Part shown: positions 37,555 to 48,727 of the stretch, piece by piece
How the letters are laid out: the number at the start of each line of letters is the position of its first letter
Numbering within the stretch: the first letter of the stretch is position 1
Source: Lachnospiraceae bacterium
GTDB taxonomy: Bacteria > Bacillota > Clostridia > Lachnospirales > Lachnospiraceae
Length of the DNA: 64,000 nucleotides
Assembly: GCA_024691875.1 (NCBI GenBank)
Contig: JAILNG010000054.1
Span: 20,061-84,060 of the forward strand
Direction: 5' to 3'
Position numbers and translations under genes: made by a program
The notes under the pieces: generated by a model
What the model saw: only the letters and a program-made list of their open reading frames with translations
Told to the model about the DNA's origin: nothing
Database searches by the model: none

Positions 37555-40500
37555 TCACCCCATATCAAACAAATCCATAAGACTTATCTGATCAGATTCT
37601 GGAATTTCACCCAGAAGTCCCAATCTCGCCATTGTATCAACAGCACTTTGAGGAGCTTTTGTTCTCTCCTTGAAATTTTCCTTGGAAGTAAAAGGTCCGC
37701 CCTTGCAGCCTTCAAACATCAAGTCGGAGGCCTTTTCTCCGAGGCCTTGTATCGAATCAAAGGAAGGCATTACCTTCCCATCAATCACCTGAAAGGCATG
37801 CGCCTTGGCTCTGAAAATATCTATGGGCATGAATTCGTACCCACGGGCATACATTTCCAAGACACTCTTCATGTTCATGTAAGTCGTTTCATCCTTGGCC
37901 TTTGCGGTGTGATTGTCGATGGCAGCTTTGATCTCGTTCATATTCTTAATAAGCTTTTCTTTACCGAGACACATAAGCTCATAATCGAAAGCGGCTGCAC
38001 GAATGCCGAAATAGGCCGCATAGTATTCCAAGGGATGATAAACTTTAAACCAGGCCACACGGAAAGCCATCATGATGTAAGCCGCAGCATGTGCCTTAGG
38101 GAACATGTACTGGATCTTTTTACAGGACCAGATGTACCAGTCGGGCACATCGTGTTCCTTCATCTCCGCTTCCCATTCTTCTGTAAGTCCTCTTCCCTTT
38201 CGAACGCTCTCCATGATCTTAAAAGCATGTCCGGGTTCAAGTCCTTTGTTTATGAGATAAAGCATGATATCGTCACGGGTACAGATAGCCTGCTTCAGAT
38301 TACACGTACCGTTGGCAATGAGCACCTGAGCATTGTTGGCGTAAACGTCGGTACCATGTGAAAGTCCGGAGATTCGTACCATGTCCGAGAAGCAGTCGGG
38401 CTTTGTTTCACGCAACATGTTCATGGCGTTATCGGTACCGAGTTCGGGAAGTCCCAGAGATCCCATGTCGATACCGTTAAGATCTGCGGGTGTGATACCA
38501 AGTGCTTCAGTTCCATGGAAAAGAGAAATTACCTTTTGATCGTCCATGGGAATGGTTTTTGCATCTATGCCCGTCAATTCTTCAAGACGTTTGATCATCG
38601 TCGGATCATCGTGTCCGAGAATATCAAGCTTCAGCAGGTTGTGATCGATTGAGTGATATTCAAAGTGAGTAGTGACAATGTTGGTTGTCATATCATTTGC
38701 CGGATGCTGTACAGGCGTGAAAGTGTCGATGTCTTCTCCCACGGGAAGTACAACGATACCTCCGGGATGCTGACCTGTGGCACGTCGAACACCTACGCAT
38801 CCCGATGAAACTCTTTCAAGCTCCGCTTTTCTGTGAGTGAGTCCATGCTCCTCATCATATTTCAATGCGTATCCGTAAGCTGTTTTCTCAGCCACTGTAC
38901 CCACGGTACCGGCCTTGAATGTCTGGCCTTTTCCGAAGATAACTTCCGTATAGTCATGGGCCTTGGATTGATATTCACCCGAAAAGTTAAGGTCAATATC
39001 AGGCTCCTTGTCACAGTTAAATCCAAGGAATGTTTCGAAAGGAATGTCGCACCCGTCTTTTACCAGTTTCTCTCCGCACACGGGACAGATCTTGTCAGGC
39101 ATATCAAATCCGCAGATTGCCTCTCTTTGATACTTCTTTACATCTTCGGAATCAAAGTCCGAATAATGACATTTCTTGCAATAATAATGAGCGGGCAAAG
39201 GATTGATCTCGGTAATTCCCGCCATTGTGGCAACAAACGAAGAACCTACGGAACCACGGGAACCAACGAGATAACCGTCCTCATTGGATTTCCAAACCAG
39301 CTTCTGGGCAATGATGTACATAACCGAATAACCGTTTTTGATAATGGAAGTCAATTCTTTTTCAAGTCTCGTTTCCACCTGAACCGGTAATTTTTCACCG
39401 TACATGGAATGAGCCTTGTCATGACAGATCTTTGTAAGCATCTCTTCCGAATGTTCGATAATCGGAGGACATTTATCCGGACGAACAGGCTCGATCTTTT
39501 CCACCATATCGTAGATCTTCATTGGATTGTCTATAACAACTTCCTTGCACTTCTTAAGTCCCAGATAGTCAAATTCCGCCAGCATCTCTTCTGTGGTCCT
39601 GAAGTACAAAGGCGGCTGGTTTTCAGCGTCCTTGTATCCTTTGGCATATGTTATCAGTCTCCTGTAAACTTCATCCTCAGGATTTAAGAAATGACAGTCG
39701 CATGTAGCGCATACAGGTTTGTTGTAGATCTCCCCCAGTTTTACTATGCGTTCGTTTAATGCCTTAAGGTCCTCATCCGATGTAATTCCCGGGAATTTGT
39801 CATCCTCGATCAGGAATCTGTTGTTCCCCAAAGGCTGGATCTCAAAATAGTCATAGAATTCGCAAAGGCTGTCGATCTCATCCTGTGCTGCGTCTTCCAA
39901 AACAGCTCTGAAGAGTTCTCCCGCTTCGCAGGCCGATCCGATGATCAGTCCTTCTCTGTGGCTTTCAAGCATACTCTTCGGGATCTTGGGAAAACGCTTA
40001 AAGTAGGTAAGATGACTTTGAGAGATCATCTTATAAAGATTGATCCTTCCTGTCTCGTTCTTAATGAGAACTATACAATGAAAAGGATGCATGCTGCGAA
40101 TGGCCTCAGCGGAAGGCTTAAGGTTCTCCGTTGCATCCGAAAGCTTTGAATAGCCTTTTTTCTTCATCATTTCACAGAGCTTTTGATAGATGAGAGCCGT
40201 GCATTCGGCATCATCCACCGCTCTGTGGTGATTTTCCAAAGACACGCCCAATTCATTGGCAACCGTATCCAGCTTGTAATTCTTGAGGTCAGAGATCAGG
40301 CCTCTCGAAAAAGGAACGGTGTCTACTATTGTGGGTTTCCAATCTATGCCCTGTTCTTTTGCAAAACGTTTGATAAATCCTGTATCAAAAGGAGCATTGT
40401 GGGCCACAATGACCGCATCTCCGCAGAAATCCAGGAAATTCTTTAATTCTTCTTCGATCGTCTTTGCATCCTTTACCATATCATCGGTGATGTGGGTGAG

Positions 40501-42147
40501 TGCAATGATATCCGATGGCAGAGGTACTTCGGGGTTGATGAAGACAGAGTATCTGTCCACGATCTCGTTGTTCCTAAGTTTAACCGCTCCGATCTCTATG
40601 ATCTTATCCTTGTTCTTGGAAACACCTGTTGTCTCTATATCGAAAACAACACTTTCCGCATCGAAATCCTGGCCTTTGTCATCTGTGATGATCTTTTTCA
40701 TATCATCCACGAGATAGATCTCGCACCCGTAAAGGATCTTGAAATTCTTTGCTTTTTCAGCAATTTCGGGATTCTTGTTTTTAAGAAGCTTGTCCCTGAA
40801 GTAATGGAAAGCGACTGTGTAGCCCTGAACGACTCCGTGATCCGTGATGGCAACTCCGGGATGTCCGAAATCAAAAGCAGTCTGTATCAAAACACCGGGA
40901 TCTATGACAGCATCCATGTCGCTGAAGGTTGTATGAGCATGAAGCTCCACTCGTTTTTCCGGAGCTTCATCTTTTCTTTTCTTAAGAAAATCAGGAATGG
41001 TTTTAATTCCAACGATGTCTGCCATTTCCAATTCTCTGTCAAAGGTGTCGTATCTGGGAAATGCCTTCATCTTGATGCATTTTCCCTTGGCAATGTATTT
41101 AAAGAGTTCATCCTTATCTTCAACAAGAGGGAAAAGCTTTGCATATACGGAATCGGTCATATCGGTAAATGAAAACTTTACGATATAACGATCTCCCTTC
41201 TTTGTAAGCTTGGGTTCCTCAACATTTATGATCTTACCGAATACAACAGCTTCGGAATGACCGTCCTGAATTTCCGAAAGGGGAGTAACTTTTTCATCTT
41301 CGGAATCGAAAAGTCGGCCGTAAAACAGATCCGGATCCTCTTCCAATTTCTTTTTAAGAAACTTTGAACGTGCCTTAAAATCAGATTCTTTAGCAACAAA
41401 TTTACTCTTTCCCGCATCCTTATCGGCAGTTTTCTTTTCATCCTTTGAAGACTTTGCTTCGTCAGGCTTTTCAAGCTTTTCACCTCTTGCGACAGCCTCT
41501 TCCAATGCCTTGTCTTCCCTGCCCTCATTGGGATCGATGATGCCCTGCTCGGTAATTCTTTTTAAAGGCTTTTTTTCAGTTTTATCTTCGGCATTAAAAT
41601 AGTAGATCTCTTCAGGAAGATCCTTTTCTACATGTTTTTCTTCAGTCCATCTGAATACAATGTTCACATTAAAACCGTACCTCTCCGAAAATACATTCGT
41701 GAGGAAGTTTCTGATGTTTTCGGAAACCATACGGTTAATAAAAGAGTCCTCGGATTCGATCACCATGGTGTAATCTCCGCCTTCGCTCTTTTCAAAGAAG
41801 ATCTTGGCGTTATCGATGAAGATGTTGTTCATTTTGGAAATAGAATTAAGTTCATCCAAAAGAGCAGACTTCGCCATGTCCCAAAGAGTCTCGGGGTTAT
41901 ACAATGAAGAAAGAGCGTAGTTCACCTCTAAAGTCACCTGATTGCCGGACTTTAAAAAGAATTGGGTATCCAGGGCTTCTTCCATATTTTTAATATCTTT
42001 ATATTCGATTAAATGAGAGGAATTCAGAAAAATGGTAACTTTCGCTTTTCCTTTACTCATGCGGACTTTTTCCACATCCACATCATTAAAGGCACGTTCG
42101 GTTCCTTTTTTCACTTCCAGTCCCGTGAATACTTCAAATAAGTTCAT
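37555..42147 (-). CDS. polC: DNA polymerase III PolC-type alpha subunit (with 3'-5' exonuclease)
   Basis: 1530 aa; PHP domain VELHAHTTFSDMDAVID, exonuclease SVVFDIETTGVSKNKDKIIEIGA, GSRGSVGSSFVATM. Confidence 0.98.
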   Translation of the reverse strand: MNLFEVFTGLEVKKGTERAFNDVDVEKVRMSKGKAKVTIFLNSSHLIEYKDIKNMEEALDTQFFLKSGNQVTLEVNYALSSLYNPETLWDMAKSALLDELNSISKMNNIFIDNAKIFFEKSEGGDYTMVIESEDSFINRMVSENIRNFLTNVFSERYGFNVNIVFRWTEEKHVEKDLPEEIYYFNAEDKTEKKPLKRITEQGIIDPNEGREDKALEEAVARGEKLEKPDEAKSSKDEKKTADKDAGKSKFVAKESDFKARSKFLKKKLEEDPDLFYGRLFDSEDEKVTPLSEIQDGHSEAVVFGKIINVEEPKLTKKGDRYIVKFSFTDMTDSVYAKLFPLVEDKDELFKYIAKGKCIKMKAFPRYDTFDRELEMADIVGIKTIPDFLKKRKDEAPEKRVELHAHTTFSDMDAVIDPGVLIQTAFDFGHPGVAITDHGVVQGYTVAFHYFRDKLLKNKNPEIAEKAKNFKILYGCEIYLVDDMKKIITDDKGQDFDAESVVFDIETTGVSKNKDKIIEIGAVKLRNNEIVDRYSVFINPEVPLPSDIIALTHITDDMVKDAKTIEEELKNFLDFCGDAVIVAHNAPFDTGFIKRFAKEQGIDWKPTIVDTVPFSRGLISDLKNYKLDTVANELGVSLENHHRAVDDAECTALIYQKLCEMMKKKGYSKLSDATENLKPSAEAIRSMHPFHCIVLIKNETGRINLYKMISQSHLTYFKRFPKIPKSMLESHREGLIIGSACEAGELFRAVLEDAAQDEIDSLCEFYDYFEIQPLGNNRFLIEDDKFPGITSDEDLKALNERIVKLGEIYNKPVCATCDCHFLNPEDEVYRRLITYAKGYKDAENQPPLYFRTTEEMLAEFDYLGLKKCKEVVIDNPMKIYDMVEKIEPVRPDKCPPIIEHSEEMLTKICHDKAHSMYGEKLPVQVETRLEKELTSIIKNGYSVMYIIAQKLVWKSNEDGYLVGSRGSVGSSFVATMAGITEINPLPAHYYCKKCHYSDFDSEDVKKYQREAICGFDMPDKICPVCGEKLVKDGCDIPFETFLGFNCDKEPDIDLNFSGEYQSKAHDYTEVIFGKGQTFKAGTVGTVAEKTAYGYALKYDEEHGLTHRKAELERVSSGCVGVRRATGQHPGGIVVLPVGEDIDTFTPVQHPANDMTTNIVTTHFEYHSIDHNLLKLDILGHDDPTMIKRLEELTGIDAKTIPMDDQKVISLFHGTEALGITPADLNGIDMGSLGLPELGTDNAMNMLRETKPDCFSDMVRISGLSHGTDVYANNAQVLIANGTCNLKQAICTRDDIMLYLINKGLEPGHAFKIMESVRKGRGLTEEWEAEMKEHDVPDWYIWSCKKIQYMFPKAHAAAYIMMAFRVAWFKVYHPLEYYAAYFGIRAAAFDYELMCLGKEKLIKNMNEIKAAIDNHTAKAKDETTYMNMKSVLEMYARGYEFMPIDIFRAKAHAFQVIDGKVMPSFDSIQGLGEKASDLMFEGCKGGPFTSKENFKERTKAPQSAVDTMARLGLLGEIPESDQISLMDLFDMG

Positions 42148-43183
42148 TCAATTCCCTTAAGAGCTCGGGCAAAAGCTCTTCTTCCTTACACTTCTTAATG
42201 ATCTCACCCTTTTTAAAGATCATGCCTGCGCCTTTTGCTCCGGCAATTCCCAGATCCGCTTCTTTAGCTTCTCCGGGTCCGTTTACAATGCATCCCATAA
42301 CCGCTATCTTAAGATTCAAAGGATAATCCTTCACCGCTTCGTTTACCTTTTCGGCTAAAGCGATAAGATCGATCTGCGTTCTGCCGCATGTCGGACAGGA
42401 AACCACTTCGATCCCACCTTTTTTAAGTCCCAAGGTCTTTAGGATTTCCTTCCCTGCATATATCTCCTCGACGGGATCTGCAGTCAGAGAAACTCTGATG
42501 GTGTCGCCTATGCCCTGATTTAAGATAAGGGCAAGTCCGGTTGACGATTTTATAAGCCCTCTTTTAAGCGTTCCCGCTTCGGTAATACCCACATGCAAAG
42601 GATGTCTTGTCTTATCCTTGATCAGCTCATGAGCTTTTACACACATTAAAACATCCGATGATTTAATGCTGATAACCAGGTTATCATACCCCATGTCTTC
42701 AATAATTGCAGCCTCTCTTAAAGCGCTTTCCGTCAAGCCTTCGGCAGTTACTCCGCCGTATTTCTCAAGAAACTCTTTTTCAAGAGAACCTGAATTTACT
42801 CCGACTCTGATGGGAATATTTCTTTCTCGGGCACAATTAACAACTTCTCTCACACGATCAACCGATCCGATGTTTCCGGGATTGATCCTGATCTTATCTG
42901 CGCCGTTTTCCATAGCCATGATCGCAAGACGGTAATCAAAATGTATGTCTGCAACAAGAGGTATAGAGATCTGTTTTTTAATCTCCGAAAATGCCAATGC
43001 CGCTTCCTTTGTGGGAACAGCAGAACGGACGATCTCACAGCCGGCCTTTTCCAGTTCTTTGATCTGTGCCACCGTTGCAGCCACATCTTCTGTTTTTGTG
43101 TTGGTCATGGATTGAATGGCAATGGGATTGTTTCCGCCTATCGTCACATTTCCGATCTTCACTTCATCAGTCAACATACGCAT
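42134..43183 (-). CDS. ispG: 4-hydroxy-3-methylbut-2-en-1-yl diphosphate synthase
   Basis: NPIAIQSMTNTKTEDV, VADIHFDYRLA, SCPTCGRTQIDL, MGCIVNGPGEAKEADLGIAG. Confidence 0.97.
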   Translation of the reverse strand: MRMLTDEVKIGNVTIGGNNPIAIQSMTNTKTEDVAATVAQIKELEKAGCEIVRSAVPTKEAALAFSEIKKQISIPLVADIHFDYRLAIMAMENGADKIRINPGNIGSVDRVREVVNCARERNIPIRVGVNSGSLEKEFLEKYGGVTAEGLTESALREAAIIEDMGYDNLVISIKSSDVLMCVKAHELIKDKTRHPLHVGITEAGTLKRGLIKSSTGLALILNQGIGDTIRVSLTADPVEEIYAGKEILKTLGLKKGGIEVVSCPTCGRTQIDLIALAEKVNEAVKDYPLNLKIAVMGCIVNGPGEAKEADLGIAGAKGAGMIFKKGEIIKKCKEEELLPELLRELNELI

Positions 43184-43187
43184 AACT

Positions 43188-44498
43188 TTATCTTCCTATC
43201 AATCTTGAAATATCATTAAAGAAAACAAATACCATAAGGAGCATCAAAAGTATAAAGCCGGCCAGATTTACTATGCCTTCCACTTTGCGGTTCAAAGGCT
43301 TACGTGCAATGGCTTCCACCACAAGGAAAAGGAATTTTCCTCCGTCTAAAGCAGGTATCGGAAGAAGATTCATTACTCCGAGATTCGCTGATAAAAGGAT
43401 TGAAATGTACATCATCTGCAAAACTACATCCAAAGCACTGCCGACAGCCTTTGTTTCTTCGTAGGAATCTCCTATCATATCAACGATTGCAACAGCACCA
43501 CCCACATCATCTTTTGAAAGTTGACCTGAGATCAAAAGCCCAAGATTTTTTACGGTGGTAACTATCCAGTACTTAACTTCGACAAAGCTGTACTTGACCA
43601 CTTCAAAAGCATTGGCTTTTACACGATACAAATTGTAATCAAAGCCAAGTGAATAATTTTCGGATGCAAACTTAGGAGTAATCTCCGCAGTGATCAACTG
43701 ACGGTTTCTGTCCACAACCATTGTAACCTTTTCTTCGGTTAAAGGATTATTTGTAAAGTATTGATTAAGTTCTTTTCCGGAAGAGATCGTCTGACCGTTT
43801 ACCTGCACAATGATATCTCCGGCTTTGATCCCTGCTTCTTCCATCGGGTAGCCGGGTTCGATCCTTTCAATTGCGGCGGGTGCATCCGTGCTGTTGTAGG
43901 TAAAGCCCAAAAGATACTTCTTGAACATTACCGGATTAACAACAGTCTCGTATTTCTCTCCGTCTCTTTCATATGTTATCGAAACAGCTTCCGATGAGAT
44001 CCCTTCATAGAAGAAATAAGAATCAACTTCACGACCGATGGAAACATGCTTACCGTTGATCTCTTTGATCATGTCTCCCTTTTTAAGTCCGGCAGCATCA
44101 GCTGCCGAATTTTTTGTAACAGCTGTGATCTCCGCAGGGTCAAAACCTGCAAACCCAGTAACAAAAAGAGCGAGAACAAATGCCAGAATGAAATTAAAGA
44201 AAGGCCCGGCAAGAATTACAGCCATCCTTTGCCAAACACTTTTGGAATAAAAAGTTCCTTCGGTAATTGTTTTTTCATCATCAAGATCGTCTTCTCCGAG
44301 CATCTGACATGCTCCGCCGAAAGGGAGGAGTTTTAGCGAATACTTTGTTCCGCCGAATTCCTTTCCGATTATTGTAGGTCCGAGACCAACCGAAAATTCG
44401 ACCACTTTGATGCCATTTTTCTTTGCAAGGAGCAAATGGCCCAGTTCATGGAAAATAATGATCAAAGAAAAGATTAAAAGAGCAATAACAATTTTCAT
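43188..44498 (-). CDS. rseP: RIP metalloprotease RseP (site-2 protease)
   Basis: HELGHLLLAKKNGI zinc motif, tandem PDZ domains, NLLPIPALDGGKFLFL. Confidence 0.96.
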   Translation of the reverse strand: MKIVIALLIFSLIIIFHELGHLLLAKKNGIKVVEFSVGLGPTIIGKEFGGTKYSLKLLPFGGACQMLGEDDLDDEKTITEGTFYSKSVWQRMAVILAGPFFNFILAFVLALFVTGFAGFDPAEITAVTKNSAADAAGLKKGDMIKEINGKHVSIGREVDSYFFYEGISSEAVSITYERDGEKYETVVNPVMFKKYLLGFTYNSTDAPAAIERIEPGYPMEEAGIKAGDIIVQVNGQTISSGKELNQYFTNNPLTEEKVTMVVDRNRQLITAEITPKFASENYSLGFDYNLYRVKANAFEVVKYSFVEVKYWIVTTVKNLGLLISGQLSKDDVGGAVAIVDMIGDSYEETKAVGSALDVVLQMMYISILLSANLGVMNLLPIPALDGGKFLFLVVEAIARKPLNRKVEGIVNLAGFILLMLLMVFVFFNDISRLIGR

Positions 44499-44515
44499 AA
44501 GATTTAAGTTCTCCT

Positions 44516-45670
44516 TTAGCGAGTAGAAAAGCCTGAAAGATCATGCTTCAAGTTGTTTTCAAGTTCAAGGATTTCGGAAAGTGACGGATTTGCGATCAAC
44601 TTGTGCTTAGCCATTGCATTTGCGATCATATCCGTAATATCAAGATAGCCGATACTACCCTTCAAAAATTTGTCCACGGCGATCTCATTCACCGCATTGT
44701 ATACGGTAGGAAGGCTGCCTCCGGTCTTAATGGCTTCATAGGCCAGAGATAAAGCAGGAAAATTTTCGTTATCCGGTTTATCGATCACTATGGAAGAAAT
44801 GGTGCTGAAATCCAGTCTCCGGGCAGTTCTTTCCCTTCTTTCGGGATAATATAAAGCATATTGTATGGGAAGTTTCATATCCGGAACACCCATCTGAGCA
44901 ATAACAGCTCCGTCCGTGAACTCGATCATGGAATGAATGATACTTTGAGGCTGGATCACCACTTCAATATCATCGGGATCCATATCAAAAAGCCATTTTG
45001 CTTCCATAACTTCCAATCCCTTATTTACCATTGTAGACGAATCGATGGTTATTTTTCTCCCCATAGACCAATTCGGATGTTTAAGAGCATCTTCAGGCCT
45101 GATGTCGGCAAGTTCGCTTTTCTTTTTCCCCCTGAAAGGTCCGCCGGAAGCTGTAAGAAGGATCTTGGCCGGTCTGTTTCCCTGCGCTCCCTGTAAACAT
45201 TGAAAAATAGCGGAATGCTCAGAATCAACGGGCAGGATCTTTACATTCTTCTCTTTCGCGAGCGGCATGATCAAATGTCCCGCTGTTACAAGAGTTTCTT
45301 TGTTTGCAAGAGCAATGTCCTTTCCTGCTTTGATCGCTTCAACTGTCGGTCTGATGCCGATCATTCCCACAAAAGCCGTAACCACAATATCAGTCTCATC
45401 CATGCAGGCACAGGCGATCAGTCCTTCCATTCCGAATGAAACTTCACATTTGATCCCTTCATTCTTAAGTCTTTCGGAAAGCTCCCGAGCATTATCTTCC
45501 GTATAAACACAAACCAAAGAAGGTTCGAATTCCAAAATCTGTTTGTAAAGCAATTCGATATTTGAATTAACGGCAAGTGAAGAAACCTTGATATCTCCGT
45601 TCTGTCTTACCACATCGAGTGTCTGAGTTCCTATTGAACCTGTGGAACCCAGGATTGAAATGTTTTTCAT
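44516..45670 (-). CDS. dxr: 1-deoxy-D-xylulose-5-phosphate reductoisomerase
   Basis: ISILGSTGSIGTQTLDVVRQN, LANKETLVTAGHLIMP, LTASGGPFRGKKK. Confidence 0.97.
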   Translation of the reverse strand: MKNISILGSTGSIGTQTLDVVRQNGDIKVSSLAVNSNIELLYKQILEFEPSLVCVYTEDNARELSERLKNEGIKCEVSFGMEGLIACACMDETDIVVTAFVGMIGIRPTVEAIKAGKDIALANKETLVTAGHLIMPLAKEKNVKILPVDSEHSAIFQCLQGAQGNRPAKILLTASGGPFRGKKKSELADIRPEDALKHPNWSMGRKITIDSSTMVNKGLEVMEAKWLFDMDPDDIEVVIQPQSIIHSMIEFTDGAVIAQMGVPDMKLPIQYALYYPERRERTARRLDFSTISSIVIDKPDNENFPALSLAYEAIKTGGSLPTVYNAVNEIAVDKFLKGSIGYLDITDMIANAMAKHKLIANPSLSEILELENNLKHDLSGFSTR

Positions 45671-45760
45671 ATAGTCAATTCCTCGTTAAGCAAAGCGGCT
45701 CATCACATTCTATATGCCCGAATGTACACGAACCGCTGTTAGTTACGGATATAAAGTATT

Positions 45761-46609
45761 TTATTTGATAAAAAGCTTGGCCAGATAATAAACCAAAGGG
45801 GCAACAAAGATGATACTGTCAAATCTGTCCATGATACCGCCGTGTCCGGGGATCAGTCTTCCGTAATCTTTGATCTGAAAGTTTCTCTTAAATGCAGAAG
45901 CAGCCAGATCTCCCGCTTGCGAGATCACAGCGCCGACACCGCAGATCACTATCAATCCCGCATAATCTATCAGATGAATGTCAAAGCAAAGATCAAGGAT
46001 CAATTTGTAAATGACTCCGATCAATATGCTTGATGCAATTCCGCCGATACATCCCTCGATGGATTTTTTAGGGGAAAGCTTGGGGAAAGCCTTATGTTTA
46101 CCGATAGCAATCCCTGTGAGGTAGGCTCCGGAATCGGAGATCCATGAACAGATAAAGATCAGCCAAACCAAAAGGGCTCCGTTTTCAACATCCATTCTCG
46201 TTTGATAAATGTAAGAAAGCCCCAGTCCCACATAGATGAGGCCGGAAAATGCCATCAAAACCTGATCTGCGGAATACTTGGGATACCATATGACCATGCA
46301 GGCGAATAAAACAATAAGAAACACCATAAACAACGGTGCCAAAAAATCCGGTCTCTCAAAGTAAACCGAAGCGTAAAGAACACCCAACGCAATGTATGAG
46401 ATCACTGCAATGATCGACTTATGGACCTTTGCCACTCTCATGAACTCCATCATGCCTATGGCTGAGATCAATAAATTAACACCAAAAAGAGCCCAGCCAC
46501 CGGGAATTATAGTTGCAAATGCAATAATCGTGAGGATTGCTCCGCTTCTGACTCTTACAAACAATGTTCTGCGTTTTTCTTTTTTCTCGTCATTGTAATT
46601 GTCGGACAT
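45761..46609 (-). CDS. cdsA: Phosphatidate cytidylyltransferase
   Basis: SDSGAYLTGIAIGKHKAFPKLSPKKSIEGCIGG, PGHGGIMDRFDSIIFVAP. Confidence 0.96.
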   Translation of the reverse strand: MSDNYNDEKKEKRRTLFVRVRSGAILTIIAFATIIPGGWALFGVNLLISAIGMMEFMRVAKVHKSIIAVISYIALGVLYASVYFERPDFLAPLFMVFLIVLFACMVIWYPKYSADQVLMAFSGLIYVGLGLSYIYQTRMDVENGALLVWLIFICSWISDSGAYLTGIAIGKHKAFPKLSPKKSIEGCIGGIASSILIGVIYKLILDLCFDIHLIDYAGLIVICGVGAVISQAGDLAASAFKRNFQIKDYGRLIPGHGGIMDRFDSIIFVAPLVYYLAKLFIK

Positions 46610-47334
46610 TACTGTTTAACCCCTCCGTATCTGCGATCTCTTTGGCTGTAGCATTTGATCGCTTCAGCCAGATCTTTTTTCCCGAAATCAGGTAAAAGCA
46701 CATCGGTGAAATAAAATTCCGCATAGGCCAACTGCCACAGAAGGAAGTTGGAAAGTCTCTGCTCACCGCTGGTTCTTATCAAAAGATCCGGTGCAGGGAT
46801 CCCTGCCGTATCCAAATAATTTTCAAACAGATCTTTTGTAATGTCTGAAGGGTCCAATTCCCCTTCTTTAACTTTTTCCGATATCTTTTTAGCCGCTCTT
46901 ACGATCTCATCCTGACCGCCGTAATTAATTGCTATCTGAAGTTTAAGGCCCGTATAATTTTTGGAAGCCTCTTCCGTCTCGATGATCTTATCGACAATAT
47001 CCTTGGAAAGTCCGCTTCTGTCACCGATCACGCGGATCTTCATATTATTCTTTTTTGCATTGTTCAGGCTGTCACTCAGATAATCTCTTAAGAGATTCAT
47101 GATCATATTGACTTCGTCGGCAGGCCTTGACCAGTTCTCTGTTGAAAATGCATATAATGTAAGGTACTCTACTCCGGCATTATAGGCTTCTTCACAGATT
47201 TTTTCCACTGCCTTTGCTCCCGCCTTGTGTCCGGCCGTCCTCGGTAAACCTCTCTTCTTTGCCCATCTTCCATTTCCGTCGAGTATAATGGCAATATGCC
47301 TCGGAACTGATGTATTTAAAAGCTTTTCGGCCAT
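46609..47334 (-). CDS. uppS: Isoprenyl transferase (undecaprenyl diphosphate synthase)
   Basis: HIAIILDGNGRWAKKRGLPRTAGHKAGA, LLIRTSGEQRLSNFLLWQ. Confidence 0.97.
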   Translation of the reverse strand: MAEKLLNTSVPRHIAIILDGNGRWAKKRGLPRTAGHKAGAKAVEKICEEAYNAGVEYLTLYAFSTENWSRPADEVNMIMNLLRDYLSDSLNNAKKNNMKIRVIGDRSGLSKDIVDKIIETEEASKNYTGLKLQIAINYGGQDEIVRAAKKISEKVKEGELDPSDITKDLFENYLDTAGIPAPDLLIRTSGEQRLSNFLLWQLAYAEFYFTDVLLPDFGKKDLAEAIKCYSQRDRRYGGVKQ

Positions 47335-47373
47335 ATTATTCTTCCCTTTTCTTTTAAATTTTACAAGAAAAAA

Positions 47374-47401
47374 CCCACCTGTTCATTATAGGACAAGTGG
47401 G
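47374..47401 (-). terminator. Rho-independent terminator downstream of frr
   Basis: CCCACTTGT/ACAGGTGGG stem followed by TTTTTT on minus strand. Confidence 0.8.
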
Positions 47402-47431
47402 ATTCTTTTACAACTAAATAAATCGCAAAAT

Positions 47432-47998
47432 TTATACAGTCATTATTTCTTTTTCTTTGGCTTCACACATCTTGTCGATCTCAGCAATACGCTTATCGGT
47501 TGCCTTCTGGATCTCATCCTCGATGGTCTTTTCTTCATCCTCTGAGATCTCGGAATTCTTACCCAGCTTCTTGATCACATCCATCGCATCACGACGAATG
47601 TTTCTGACAGCGACTTTTGCATTCTCGGCATTTTTCTTAATGTCCTTAACAAGAGCTTTTCTGCGCTCCTCAGTAAGTTCGGGGAAAACAAGTCTGATGA
47701 TCTTGCCGTCATTATTGGGAGTGATGCCCAGCTCAGAAGCAAGAATGGCTTTTTCAATCTCTTTGATCATCTTTGATTCCCAAGGCTGGATCTGAATGAT
47801 CCTCGCTTCGGGGACGGAAACGTTTGCAACTCCCTGGATGGAAGTGGGTGTTCCGTAGTAGTCAACCTTGATCTTATCAAGGAGATGGGGATTTGCACGT
47901 CCTGCTCTGATGGAAGCAAAATCTTCCGAAAGAACAGAAATAGTCTTTTCCATTTTTTCATCAAAAGGCTTAATCTTATCGTTCATAATATTCTCCAT
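47432..47998 (-). CDS. frr: Ribosome recycling factor
   Basis: [41 protein letters not shown]. Confidence 0.97.
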   Translation of the reverse strand: MENIMNDKIKPFDEKMEKTISVLSEDFASIRAGRANPHLLDKIKVDYYGTPTSIQGVANVSVPEARIIQIQPWESKMIKEIEKAILASELGITPNNDGKIIRLVFPELTEERRKALVKDIKKNAENAKVAVRNIRRDAMDVIKKLGKNSEISEDEEKTIEDEIQKATDKRIAEIDKMCEAKEKEIMTV

Positions 47999-48002
47999 TC
48001 GT

Positions 48003-48710
48003 TCAATCTGCAGTAATTACTGTTCCGCTCGCTTTACCTGTTGCTGCGTTTACGATACCGTCTTTTTCCAAAAGCGAGAATATGAAAAGAGGCATTTTGT
48101 TCTCAAGGCAAAGTACAGCAGCAGTCATGTCAATAACGCCCAATTTATTATCGATTATGGTATTGATAGACATTTTGTCAAACTTCTTTGCATTGGGATT
48201 GGTGTTGGGATCGCTGTCATAGACACCGTCCACTGCCTTAGCCATAAGGATCATATCGCAATTAAGTTCGATCGCACGAAGCGATGTAGCTGAATCCGTT
48301 GAAAAATAAGGATGTCCGGTACCGCCCGCAAGGAAAACCACTTTACCGTTTTCAAGATCCTCTACGGCACTGTCCTTGGAAAAAAGTTTAGTCATACTGC
48401 CACAGGAGAAAGGTGTATATATGCTTGTTCCCAAACCGAGAAAGCGGAAAATGTCACTTACATAAATGCAATTCATTACAGTTGCAAGCATACCGATCTG
48501 ATCTGCTTTTACTCTGTCGATGGTCTCGCTTTTTCTACCGCGCCAGAAATTTCCGCCGCCTATAACGATAGCCACCTGAATTCCGTCTTCAATAAGTTTT
48601 TTAACCTGCTTGCCTACCATGATGCAGGTTTCTTCGTCAAAACCTGTCTTTTTGTCTCCGGCAAGCGCTTCCCCGCTGAGTTTTAATAATATTCTTTTGT
48701 ATTTAGCCAT
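48003..48710 (-). CDS. pyrH: UMP kinase
   Basis: [33 protein letters not shown]. Confidence 0.97.
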   Translation of the reverse strand: MAKYKRILLKLSGEALAGDKKTGFDEETCIMVGKQVKKLIEDGIQVAIVIGGGNFWRGRKSETIDRVKADQIGMLATVMNCIYVSDIFRFLGLGTSIYTPFSCGSMTKLFSKDSAVEDLENGKVVFLAGGTGHPYFSTDSATSLRAIELNCDMILMAKAVDGVYDSDPNTNPNAKKFDKMSINTIIDNKLGVIDMTAAVLCLENKMPLFIFSLLEKDGIVNAATGKASGTVITAD

Positions 48711-48727
48711 TTGAAATCTATCCTGTC

